Below are positions 46,912-55,826 of a stretch of 64,000 bases of DNA, in pieces. Location: assembly GCA_009859145.1 (NCBI GenBank), contig VRVR01000002.1:1-64000 (forward strand), written 5' to 3'. Position 1 is the stretch's first letter. Every line of letters begins with the position of its first letter. The notes under the pieces were generated by a model that was not told where the DNA came from, made no database searches, and saw only the letters and a list, made by a program, of their open reading frames with translations. The DNA comes from Andalucia godoyi. Its lineage: Eukaryota; Discoba; Jakobea; Jakobida; Andaluciidae. Both the position numbers and the translations under genes were made by a program.

Positions 46912-47423
46912 TATTTTTGATGTCGTCTACTTTGCACCACAACTAAATACGCTAATGAAAACGACAATTTTTTTTGTTTTTCTTTTGTTAACTCGTCACA
47001 GCCACACGATCAGTCAAAACGTTGCTGGAGCCTGCAAGCTACTGCTGCATTAGAGCAAATGCAGTAGGAATGCAAATCACAGAAACGTGACAACTCCCTC
47101 ATTGCAGAGGCTTGATGCTAAACAAAAAAAAGGTCATCAACAGTTGTTTCTTTTACAGCAGGAAAAAGACGGCAAACATTTTGAGCGAGGAGGCGTCGGA
47201 TTCCGGTGTTGTCACCGTTTCTTCTGTGATGCAATAACGGTAATTCGCGACCGTTGCTGACTGCAGTCATGAGACTGGTTATTTTGACGACCATGCACTC
47301 ATACTGAGAAAAAGTTACTGCTTTATGTTTGTTCCTGGACGCTGCATGGCACCGTAAGCATCTAACGAACTAAATGAGAGCGGGCACCGCAGGCCGCCAG
47401 CGACTGCGCAACACGGAACACGG
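46912..47423. other. Gap between MOB4 start and cullin stop
   Basis: 512 bp with no gene, repeat copy or RNA gene recognised. Confidence 0.45.
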
Positions 47424-50135
47424 CTATGAAATGTAGCGATAAGAGTTGTCGTCGACGCGCTCAATATAGTCGCGTTCAAGCAGGACTCCAATGTTTTCCT
47501 TGATGTCATGGAGCTGGGGGACAAAGCGCGACTGGAGGAGCGACAGGACTTCGGAGACCAGCTCGGAGTGGGTGCACTTGCGGCGAGTCTTCATGACGCG
47601 AACAATGGATGCTTGGATTAGCGCCTTTCGATCCTCCGCAATGGACTCAAACGTGTGTGCGATCTCCTTGTGCGATTCGCGAAGAGCATACTGATGGATC
47701 TGCAGACGGCGTTTAGAACTTCGAAAAAACATGTTCACTCCATAGGCACAGAGCTGCTCCAGCGACTCGCTGTTCGCATTGTGGTGCGACTGGTTGCTTG
47801 GCAATTTTCCGTCATCGTTTCCATCGTCGTCGCGGCTGCCTTGCAGTCCCTCAAGATCCGATCTCTTGGCCACGATGCCTGCACGAATCAGCGTTTTCAT
47901 GTGCATTCTCGCAACAGCGTCGTCCACACCAAGAATGCGGCTCATTTCCGCGACCGTCAGCCAATTGTGCTTGTTGAACAAGATGAGGATGGACATTTGA
48001 AACGTCGTGACTTGGAATTCATAGTGCGGGAAAGAGTGATGTCCGAGCAAGGGAAACATGGTGCGCATCACGCCATTGGAAGTGTGGTGCAGCCACGTCA
48101 GCTTGCGACCCGAGTGCTGCGCTCTGTAAAACACGTCGAACGCCAGAATGAAATTCGCAAGCTCGGTTGGAGCAAGGAAGCCAGGCACGGTGCTGTTGAG
48201 TTGCCACGCACCGGCTGTGAGCACCATGGCCTTGAAGTCGAAATCGTACAGACTGCGCAATCGCAGCCCCTCGTCGACGGAGCAAAACATTCTGCTGAGA
48301 TCGTCGGAGACACGAACGTCTTGGAACATGCGAGACAGTTTGTGAATGTACTCAAATCGGCTTTCCGGTTTCAGCTTCGCAATCATCAGCTCCTCGTAAT
48401 CAAGCTCCACAAGGCCCTGGATGAGTCGGCGTCCAAGGTACTCTTGAAAAAAAGCATCAAACACATCGCGCTGCGGTAGCAGTCGATACAGAGCTACAAT
48501 GCACGAGATGTTGTCTTCAATCTCAGATTCCGGAAGAGAGCGCATTTCGCGATGGCTGCGACGAAGTAGATGGTCAGAAAACCTGGCAAGAACAATCGGC
48601 ACTTGCGCAAAAGTTGCGCCAAGAACCTGTGTCATGCCGGTCTCCACGGAGCTTTCAAATCCAACATCACCCGCAAATGCCGCGCAAGCAAAATCGGCAA
48701 ACCGGTGGTACGTTTCATACAACGCCTTGACCACTGGGGTAGGATCTAATTTAAAATCCACGATGACATCCTGCCCTCCAATGTTCATCACAACCTTGGC
48801 GCCAGCAGTATGCTGCGGTTGACCTGCCAGCGACGTGGATCCTAATGATGCCGATGCAGATGCCGATGCAGACAGCAAATCAGGGGTCGACCCCTCATCG
48901 GAAAGCAGGGGCTTGCTCACGTCGCCGTCGATTGAGAAATTCCGACGACCTTTCCGACTCTCGGAAACCTCCGTACACACTCGCTGCAGCTTGGCCAGGC
49001 CAGTCTTCGCAACGTGATCTTCCACTAACTTGCGATAGTGGACAAGGAGAGTGTCGTCTGTGGCAAGTAGCAAGTTATACAATCTCCTGCTGCCTTGCAC
49101 GTCAAAGGAGTGCAAACAAACTTCGCACTCGTCCAGGAACTGCCTCATCCGAGAGCCAAGAACCGCGTCTGCAAGCGCTTTCAACAGCGGTCGCTCGGAG
49201 CACGCATGCAGATACCGGGAAACAAACTTTTGGTCAACCAAAATTCGGTCTTGCAATGCAGAGAGCAAGTCTCTCATGGAGTGTTCGACAAGAAACGAGC
49301 GCGCAAATGAATCGCTTTGCTTTTGAATGGAATCAATCAACACCGATTCCAGCATCGACTGATACAGCGACAGCGGCTTCGAGGATTCCGCGTAGATCGT
49401 CAGCAATGAACTCACATACATTGCGATTGCTGTAAAGGGGGCTTCTGCACTCTCACTGGACTCTGCAAGATCAGCTCTCGAAGATGTCGATGAATGCGTG
49501 TACCTTGTTTCGTACAAGTCGACAACCGCTTCGTTCAGCAGAGGAGTCAAGTGATCCAGAATCGCGTGTCTCCAGACCGTCAGGCACATTGTTTTAATTT
49601 TTGAAACGCGCACAATGGAAGCCGCGTTTTCCCCGAACTTTCCTTCTCGCAGCAGCTGCTTTGTTCTTCGAATCCAGTCCTTTTCCAAGTAAAACAGCAG
49701 GACAGAAAGAGTGGTTGCGGCTACCGAGAAGCTCATCCACGCTTTCGAGTACTCTATCAGCATGGCCTGTGGGCCGGCATCTCTGTATACACCAGTCAGA
49801 ACCTCACGAACATGCAGCCGAAGATGCTCATTCACAAGACTTTCCGTGTTGAAGTACAGGAAGGCAGGTTGGGGATCGCGTTCAATCAGTAAAACATGCG
49901 GTGCGGAAAGCTGATCGGTCCCAAAAGCCGCAGCAGGCCCAGGCACGTTCGCACAGTTCCACGTACAGAACCGATAGACACGCGACATGATCGGCTCCCA
50001 ATCCGAGGGAGTCTGGTATCGAAGAGGATCAAAAAGAATGTTTCGAATCGATCTGCTCAAGAACTCCCACGACTCTCGATAATCAATCGGCTGAAGTGCC
50101 TTGAGCGTTACTCCATGATGCGTAGCAAGCGGCAT
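47424..50135 (-). CDS. Cullin (CUL1-like)
   Basis: 903 residues from the ATG at 50135. N-terminal cullin repeats, then the cullin homology domain (EFQVTTFQMSILILFNKHNWLTV) and the C-terminal winged helix. The neddylation site is intact: IVRVMKTRRK with K849, followed by a normal end (LLERDYIERVDDNSYRYIS; human CUL1 ends similarly). A cullin scaffolds a RING E3 ubiquitin ligase. N-terminal resemblance (VYRFCTWNC, YLEKDWIRR) favours the CUL1/CUL2 branch over CUL3 or CUL4, but it is longer and diverged, with Ser/Ala-rich inserts near 410-470 and an Asp/Asn insert near 795. The 23 codons upstream of the chosen ATG come from a T-rich leader. Confidence 0.88.
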   Translation of the reverse strand: MPLATHHGVTLKALQPIDYRESWEFLSRSIRNILFDPLRYQTPSDWEPIMSRVYRFCTWNCANVPGPAAAFGTDQLSAPHVLLIERDPQPAFLYFNTESLVNEHLRLHVREVLTGVYRDAGPQAMLIEYSKAWMSFSVAATTLSVLLFYLEKDWIRRTKQLLREGKFGENAASIVRVSKIKTMCLTVWRHAILDHLTPLLNEAVVDLYETRYTHSSTSSRADLAESSESAEAPFTAIAMYVSSLLTIYAESSKPLSLYQSMLESVLIDSIQKQSDSFARSFLVEHSMRDLLSALQDRILVDQKFVSRYLHACSERPLLKALADAVLGSRMRQFLDECEVCLHSFDVQGSRRLYNLLLATDDTLLVHYRKLVEDHVAKTGLAKLQRVCTEVSESRKGRRNFSIDGDVSKPLLSDEGSTPDLLSASASASASLGSTSLAGQPQHTAGAKVVMNIGGQDVIVDFKLDPTPVVKALYETYHRFADFACAAFAGDVGFESSVETGMTQVLGATFAQVPIVLARFSDHLLRRSHREMRSLPESEIEDNISCIVALYRLLPQRDVFDAFFQEYLGRRLIQGLVELDYEELMIAKLKPESRFEYIHKLSRMFQDVRVSDDLSRMFCSVDEGLRLRSLYDFDFKAMVLTAGAWQLNSTVPGFLAPTELANFILAFDVFYRAQHSGRKLTWLHHTSNGVMRTMFPLLGHHSFPHYEFQVTTFQMSILILFNKHNWLTVAEMSRILGVDDAVARMHMKTLIRAGIVAKRSDLEGLQGSRDDDGNDDGKLPSNQSHHNANSESLEQLCAYGVNMFFRSSKRRLQIHQYALRESHKEIAHTFESIAEDRKALIQASIVRVMKTRRKCTHSELVSEVLSLLQSRFVPQLHDIKENIGVLLERDYIERVDDNSYRYIS

Positions 50136-50333
50136 TCTTCTCGGCGCCGCCTTAACCCTCCCAAGAAAAAAAAAAAAAATACAATAAAATAAATACAGAA
50201 ACATCTGTTAAACAAAACTTTCAGGAGTCACATGAACGCAAAACATGAAAGTCGGGGAATCGGGGAATTTCGGAGAAGAGATAAAAGATCCGGCAGCCAA
50301 AAGACTTTTGTACCATCAACGGAAGCCAGCAGC

Positions 50334-50999
50334 CGCATGCCAAAAACTATGAATCATTATTGTTGATAATCGGCTAAGCTATCGCAGAAGACAGATCCAA
50401 AGTCACGTGTTTTTTTGATTTTTTATTTGGGGCGTGCACCAGCTCTTCAATGCAGTCAAAGGGTCATCGCAGCCAGCAAACTCCCAACCGACCCAGCATT
50501 CAAACGTTGGAGGAAACAGAATGTGGTCGGCGGCGCTGCACATCGCACCTGAGGACGCTTTTGCCTTTGCTCCTTCTTGTTCTCTGACTTGGAAAAAGCC
50601 CATTCCGAACGCACTCGATCACATCTTTTTGTGATTTGATCATCCGCAGCTTGCTCAGCAAGGTGCGACGAGAGGGGGGATCAACGGGTTTCTTGGTTCC
50701 CCGTGTCTTCAGGCATGGCCGGATCTGATCTTGTCGGGAAGTTCCCTCTCTGGAGCCATGCGATGTGTTTTGTCTTTGTCACTGATGAAAGATGCTGCTT
50801 GAGGGTTTTGATTATAAATATGAGAAACAAACAGAAAATAACAGAAAATAACAGAAAATAACAGAAAATAACAGAAAGGAGAAGAAATGAGTGCAGAATG
50901 AGAGAAATTCTGGACTTGACTACGGTAGGAGCATCGCGTCCCCCAATAGGGTTGGATAAGCAACTTCCGGTATGATGTTGTTTGATGTTCAACATCGAC
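50334..50999 (+). repeat. Dispersed repeat family A, copy A1 (longest)
   Basis: Near-identical to 55139-55747 from ATGAATCATTATTGTTGATA to TGACTACGGTA, then diverges at its right end, where GGAGCATCGCG replaces CGAAAATCG. Length about 666 bp. Contains an expanded 10-bp minisatellite at 50833-50877. A 66-codon minus-strand frame at 50403-50603 (ends DPLTALKSWC) is shared with the other full copy but has no known motif. The element ends about 175 bp upstream of the coiled-coil gene. Confidence 0.9.
50833..50877 (+). repeat. 10-bp minisatellite inside copy A1
   Basis: About four AAAATAACAG units; the sister copies A2 and A3 have one. Confidence 0.9.
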
Positions 51000-51174
51000 A
51001 GACAAGGCTAGCAGCCGTTGCGAGGCACTCTCCCGCGCCACCCACCCTGGCAGGCGCCATTCCAGCAACGTTTTTGCGTGTATTATTCATTTATTTATTT
51101 AGTTTGTTTCCCTTTCTCCTCTTCTGAGAGAACGAAGGAAGGCATTGGGGACTTTTTGATTTCTATTGACGATC

Positions 51175-54100
51175 ATGCAGAAGCCAGGAGGCGAGGAGTT
51201 TCCGTCTCCAATTCGCGGTCAGTCTATCGCTGCCTCGAGCGATGCGAACCCAAATGACGGGTCATTTGACTTTTCAAAGTATACTGCGCCAACGACTGCC
51301 GAGCGGAAGTTACGAAAGTCCGGAATCAATCGGAAGCACAGACCAACTCCAAAGAAAATCACACTGGAATTGGATGAAGAGCTGGGTTCATCGGAGGACT
51401 CCGAATCGCAGGTGTCCGAAGTATCGTCGTCGGCAAGCTCTCGAGGGTTAGAGCCTCGGAGACGGATGTCGATGCAGTCTGCGAGGGCCGGCACAGGGGA
51501 TGCGCTGGAGGAGGAAAATGAAGGAGACATTGTGCATGCGAATGCATCGGACTTGATCAAGGCAGCAAGAGCATTGAGGAAAAAGAGAGAAGCGATGAAG
51601 ACACAGGAATTGGAGCTTGAGATTCAAAAAGATGGGATTGAGGAACGCGAGACTGCGTTGGAGTATTCGTCAAATCAGCTCAAGAAGGAGAGAAGAACTC
51701 TGGAGTTGCAGAAGCAGGAATTTCTGGAAATGGAAAAGAGGTTGCGGACCCAAGAAAGGGAGCAAAGTCTGTTGGCGAAGCAGCTATCCACCGAGTCATT
51801 TGCAGAGATGGAGGCCAGAACGCGGGAGTTGGAAACCCGCGAGAAGGCTCTGAGTGAAAAGCTGCTGGCCATCCAAAGGCAGCAAGTCGATTTGGACAGC
51901 AGACAGCAAATTCTGGATCAGCAGGCTGACGTCTTGGCTGCCCAATCCCAAGAAGCAATATCGTTTGATGAGTACCGACGACAGCTGCGAGAAAAGGAGA
52001 ACGAGATCAGGAAGCTGAAATCCAAGACAACGGAACTGACAGGCCTCGAGAGAGATGTCGAGAAGAAGATCAAGGGCTTGGAGCGAATGGAGCGACAGTT
52101 GCAAGAACAGGCCAAGAGCATGGAATCCCGTGAGGCCTCTTTGCGCGATCGTGAGTCCAGAGCAGCAGATGTTGATGCGCGTGAGAAGTCCATCTACAAT
52201 TTGCAAAAGGCACAACAGGAAGAACGGTCCAGAATGGAGATGCAGCGACGAGATTTGGACGCTCTCGCCCAGGATTTGGATCGAGAGCGAACAAGACTGC
52301 AGACGCAAGCAAAGGACATCCAAACGACATCGGAATCGATCGCAAACGAACGCAGAGTCTTACAAAACGAAAGTGCAATGATTGCTCGTGAGAGAGCTTC
52401 ATTAGCGGAAGAACAAAAGATCGTCAGACAATCGCAAGAGGAGGTTCGCAGGGTTCGAAGGGACCTGGCGGACATGGCTGCGGATTTGCAGAAGCGCGAG
52501 AAAGGCGTCCGAGATGATTTAGAAAAGCTGCTGTTGGAGCAGGAACGAAATGAGAAGAATGAATCCAGGATAGAAGCGCAGATTGATCATCTGGAATCAT
52601 TACGAAAGGAAGTGGAAGACGGTCGCAAGATTCTAGACGAGCATACTGCTCGGTGGAACAGTGAGCAGGAGGCGATGAAGGCGGAATCTGCAGAACTTCT
52701 GCAATTAAGAGCCGAAGTTCAGAGAGAGTTAGCGGAGGTCGAAGGCGGTCGCGATGATCTGAACAAACGGCATGCACAATGCGCTTTGCTTGAAGAGAAC
52801 CTTCGAGTCCAGGAACGCACGCTGAAAGACTTGAAGACTCGTGTGGACGATATGCATGCACGTGTTTCGTTCGATTCGCAAGAAATTGCTTCACGGCAAG
52901 CGGACTTGGACGGGCGTGAGCAGTACGTTCTCGAAAAGGAATCACGGCTTCGCAATCTCGAAGAACGAGAACAGCAGATTCGTATTCTGGAGCATTCGAT
53001 GGAGGAGCGATCGAGAGAAGTGAGCAGTGCTGAGGATCGCCTCATCAAGTGGCAGACGGAGCTGACGCAACGAGAGCGCAAACTCGTGGATAGTGAGCGC
53101 ATCGCAACGTCGGTGGAGGCTGAATTGCAGAAACGACAGAGAGAGCTGTTGTCGCACCACGGCGAACTCAAGAAACTGCAAGAATACTTGGAGCGCGAAC
53201 GCCGGATGGTTGACCAAAAACAGCACGATTTGGAAGCTCGAGAATCGCAAATCATGACCAGTCGACAGAACCTGCGTCAAGAGGAGCAACGGATGGGATC
53301 GATGAGGGAGGAGTACGAGCGACTTTTGGAGACCAAAAGAGCTCTCGGAGAAAAGGAAAATGTGCTCCGGGAGCGGGAGGAAAGAGTCCGAGATCTGGAA
53401 GCCCGCGAGCGCACAATTCAGGAGAAGACGAGCGTGTTGTCCCGGCGTGAGACGGAGATTGCGGACTCCGAATCGCACATCTTCCGAGTCAGAAAAGAAG
53501 TGGAAGAGAAATCGAAGAGCTTGGTGGAACAACAACGGAAGGTTGAGGACGACGCATCTCAGATTGCGAAAGAGCGACGGGAACTGGACGAGGCACTGGC
53601 CCATGTTGGAGAAGTCGAGGCTCGTTTGGCACAGCTCCAAATCGATCTCGATCGACAGAAACGCGATCTTTCTGAGAAGGAGCTGCATGTCAAAGAACGA
53701 GAGAAGCTTGCCGAACAGTCGATTTCGTCGTACAAGACGCTGAAGTCCGCAACAGAATCCGAGAGAGCTGCACTCGATGTTGAGCGCCAGCGAATGTCTC
53801 TTGGAGCAAGCCTTGTTGCCAATTCTACTTCAGTCCGCTCCGGTCGAACGTCTCCTGAGCGATTCGACTCTGTCGTGCAGAGCTTCCAATCAGTGAGTTC
53901 TACTCCCAGTCGTATGGGTCCTCCAAGCGCTATATCTCCACGGACTGCCGCGTCTTCCATGATACTGCCTCCTCCCAGTCGCACAAACCCTGTCAGCCAA
54001 CAGCAGCAACCGTCGTCGAGGCTCCATTCGCAACGGAGCATCGACGCGGAACTTGCTGCAGCGCTCGGATCCGATCGTCCGTCGTTCAGTTCGTCGTATG

Positions 54101-54465
54101 GCACGTCGTCGTCACTGGATGCCGTTTCAGAAAACCTTCGTCGCCTTGAACAAGATTTGCAACGTCTTGGCGGCCCGCTTGGCGTATCGGCATCTTCTTC
54201 CATCGTTTCTGGAAGCAAGGATGGTTCCGGTTCCTCGACGATTGTTTCGCAGTTTTCAAACTCTTCTTCTTCTTCTTCTTCGTTTTCTTCCTATCTTGAT
54301 GGACCGCTGGGGAATAATAACAGCTCAGCTAACATTCCTCAATCGGATTCTTCACCAGAACGCAGCACCCGTCCAACCAGCCGCGAGGCGAATCGTGGCT
54401 CCGGCATCGGCCAGCGAAAGCTGGAATATGACAAGCCGCCTCGAGCGCCGCCCACTGCAAGCTAA
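51175..54465 (+). CDS. Long coiled-coil protein of unknown function
   Basis: 1096 residues from the ATG at 51175. N-terminal 120 residues: polar, basic patch GINRKHRPTPKKITLELDEE, then an acidic/Ser region. Residues about 130-880 are almost unbroken heptad coiled coil rich in Glu, Arg, Leu and Gln, with recurring ER-LxxRE-like units. The last 210 residues are Ser/Pro/Gln-rich and disordered. No motor, kinase, membrane or targeting motif is visible. This layout is common in centrosomal, basal-body, ciliary and Golgi scaffold proteins; FBF1- or rootletin-like roles are possible but unsupported. Confidence 0.85.
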   Translation: MQKPGGEEFPSPIRGQSIAASSDANPNDGSFDFSKYTAPTTAERKLRKSGINRKHRPTPKKITLELDEELGSSEDSESQVSEVSSSASSRGLEPRRRMSMQSARAGTGDALEEENEGDIVHANASDLIKAARALRKKREAMKTQELELEIQKDGIEERETALEYSSNQLKKERRTLELQKQEFLEMEKRLRTQEREQSLLAKQLSTESFAEMEARTRELETREKALSEKLLAIQRQQVDLDSRQQILDQQADVLAAQSQEAISFDEYRRQLREKENEIRKLKSKTTELTGLERDVEKKIKGLERMERQLQEQAKSMESREASLRDRESRAADVDAREKSIYNLQKAQQEERSRMEMQRRDLDALAQDLDRERTRLQTQAKDIQTTSESIANERRVLQNESAMIARERASLAEEQKIVRQSQEEVRRVRRDLADMAADLQKREKGVRDDLEKLLLEQERNEKNESRIEAQIDHLESLRKEVEDGRKILDEHTARWNSEQEAMKAESAELLQLRAEVQRELAEVEGGRDDLNKRHAQCALLEENLRVQERTLKDLKTRVDDMHARVSFDSQEIASRQADLDGREQYVLEKESRLRNLEEREQQIRILEHSMEERSREVSSAEDRLIKWQTELTQRERKLVDSERIATSVEAELQKRQRELLSHHGELKKLQEYLERERRMVDQKQHDLEARESQIMTSRQNLRQEEQRMGSMREEYERLLETKRALGEKENVLREREERVRDLEARERTIQEKTSVLSRRETEIADSESHIFRVRKEVEEKSKSLVEQQRKVEDDASQIAKERRELDEALAHVGEVEARLAQLQIDLDRQKRDLSEKELHVKEREKLAEQSISSYKTLKSATESERAALDVERQRMSLGASLVANSTSVRSGRTSPERFDSVVQSFQSVSSTPSRMGPPSAISPRTAASSMILPPPSRTNPVSQQQQPSSRLHSQRSIDAELAAALGSDRPSFSSSYGTSSSLDAVSENLRRLEQDLQRLGGPLGVSASSSIVSGSKDGSGSSTIVSQFSNSSSSSSSFSSYLDGPLGNNNSSANIPQSDSSPERSTRPTSREANRGSGIGQRKLEYDKPPRAPPTAS

Positions 54466-54616
54466 GCAATGTCCAGCGAGCCCATCCAGACAGGAAGAAG
54501 AGTGACAACAACAAGAAAGAAAACAATGTGTAAAGTTTATGAAAGCATTTGAAAGAAACACGTGGCAGCCTTCATTTCGTACCGACTCTCTTACCCTGTG
54601 CGTTTTGTTTGTTGGG

Positions 54617-54617
<1 letters not shown>

Positions 54618-54654
<37 letters not shown>
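54618..54654. repeat. (GT)n microsatellite
   Basis: About 17-18 GT dinucleotides in the convergent gap just past the Tfb5 stop. Confidence 0.9.
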
Positions 54655-54655
<1 letters not shown>

Positions 54656-54690
54656 GATTTATCGTGACTGGCGATGTTGGAAAACAGGCA

Positions 54691-54921
54691 TCATCTCTTT
54701 GCATCAATGGTTCGCGAAGCATCGATCCGTTCATAAGCAATTTCGTCCATGAGCTCATCAATCTTTTCTTGGATAAAATCGACGTCCTTTTCCGCAACAA
54801 GCAAATGCAAACTGTCAAATTCGCAGATTATGAACCTGCGCACATGCACATTCAGATTCTTCAAGAACATGCATATTGCTTCATCCATGCATTTGATTAA
54901 GACGCCTCGTGATTCACGCAT
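54691..54921 (-). CDS. GTF2H5: TFIIH subunit Tfb5/GTF2H5 (TTDA)
   Basis: A 76-residue protein, close to the human 71. MRESRGVLIKCMDEAICMFL matches the family start (human [20 protein letters not shown]), followed by FIICEFDSLHLLVAEKDVDF and IQEKIDELMDEIAYE. It stabilises TFIIH by pairing with the p52/Tfb2 subunit and is needed for nucleotide excision repair and transcription. Start is the ATG at 54921; the GTG three codons upstream is not needed. Intact and intronless. Confidence 0.9.
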   Translation of the reverse strand: MRESRGVLIKCMDEAICMFLKNLNVHVRRFIICEFDSLHLLVAEKDVDFIQEKIDELMDEIAYERIDASRTIDAKR

Positions 54922-55138
54922 TCCCCACACCGTACGTCAGCCCGCACCAGCCAAGAAGAAGAAGAACAAGCCGAAGACGACAAAGATGATGAAAAGATGA
55001 AGATATTTGCAGTTCCAAGACGCGCGCATACTCGGAATGCTCTTTTACAAACTGTGCACATGACTTGAGGTCCTTTGAGGACTCCCAAGTCACGAAATAG
55101 CGACTCCTGCTTCTCTTTTCGTTTCATGCAAACGATTT

Positions 55139-55747
55139 CCGTTCGCTAAAACATGAATCATTATTGTTGATAATCGGCTAAGCTATCGCAGAAGACAGAT
55201 CCAAAGTCACGTGTTTTTTTGATTTTTTATTGGGGGCGTGCACCAGCTCTTCAATGCAGTCAAAGGGTCATCGCAGCCAGCAAACTCCCAACCGACCCAG
55301 CATTCAAACGTTGGAGGAAACAGAATGTGGTCGGCGGCGCTGCACATCGCACCTGAGGACGCTTTTGCCTTTGCTCCTTCTTGTTCTCTGACTTGGAAAA
55401 AGCCCATTCCGAACGCACTCGATCACATCTTTTTGTGATTTGATCATCCGCAGCTTGCTCAGCAAGGTGCGACGAGAGGGGGGATCAACGGGTTTCTTGG
55501 TTCCCCGTGTCTTCAGGCATGGCCGGATCTGATCTTGTCGGGAAGTTCCCTCTCTGGAGCCATGCGATGTGTTTTGTCTTTGTCACTGATGAAAGATGCT
55601 GCTTGAGGGTTTTGATTATATATATGAGAAACAAACAGAAAATAACAGAAAGGAGAAGAAATGAGTGCAGAATGAGAGAAATTCTGGACTTGACTACGGT
55701 ACGAAAATCGTATTGTTTTGATGTTCACCGTTCATACACAAAGCTGT
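55139..55747 (+). repeat. Dispersed repeat family A, copy A2
   Basis: About 609 bp, from CGTTCGCTAAAACATGAATC to TTCATACACAAAGCTGT, almost identical to 50334-50935 and sharing its right half with 24913-25180. It ends 80 bp upstream of the GH31 start codon, in the same orientation as the gene. Confidence 0.9.
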
Positions 55748-55826
55748 CAGCTTGCTTTGTCCTTTAAAATTAATTATTTTATCTTTAAATTTTGTTTTTC
55801 TCGTTGCTGTTGAGGTGCTGAGCGGA

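Noticed and set aside
50403-50603. 66-codon frame conserved in repeat copies A1 and A2 as a transposon gene
   Set aside because: Conservation is explained by recent duplication of the whole repeat. The frame is not kept in A3 or A4, and it has no motif.
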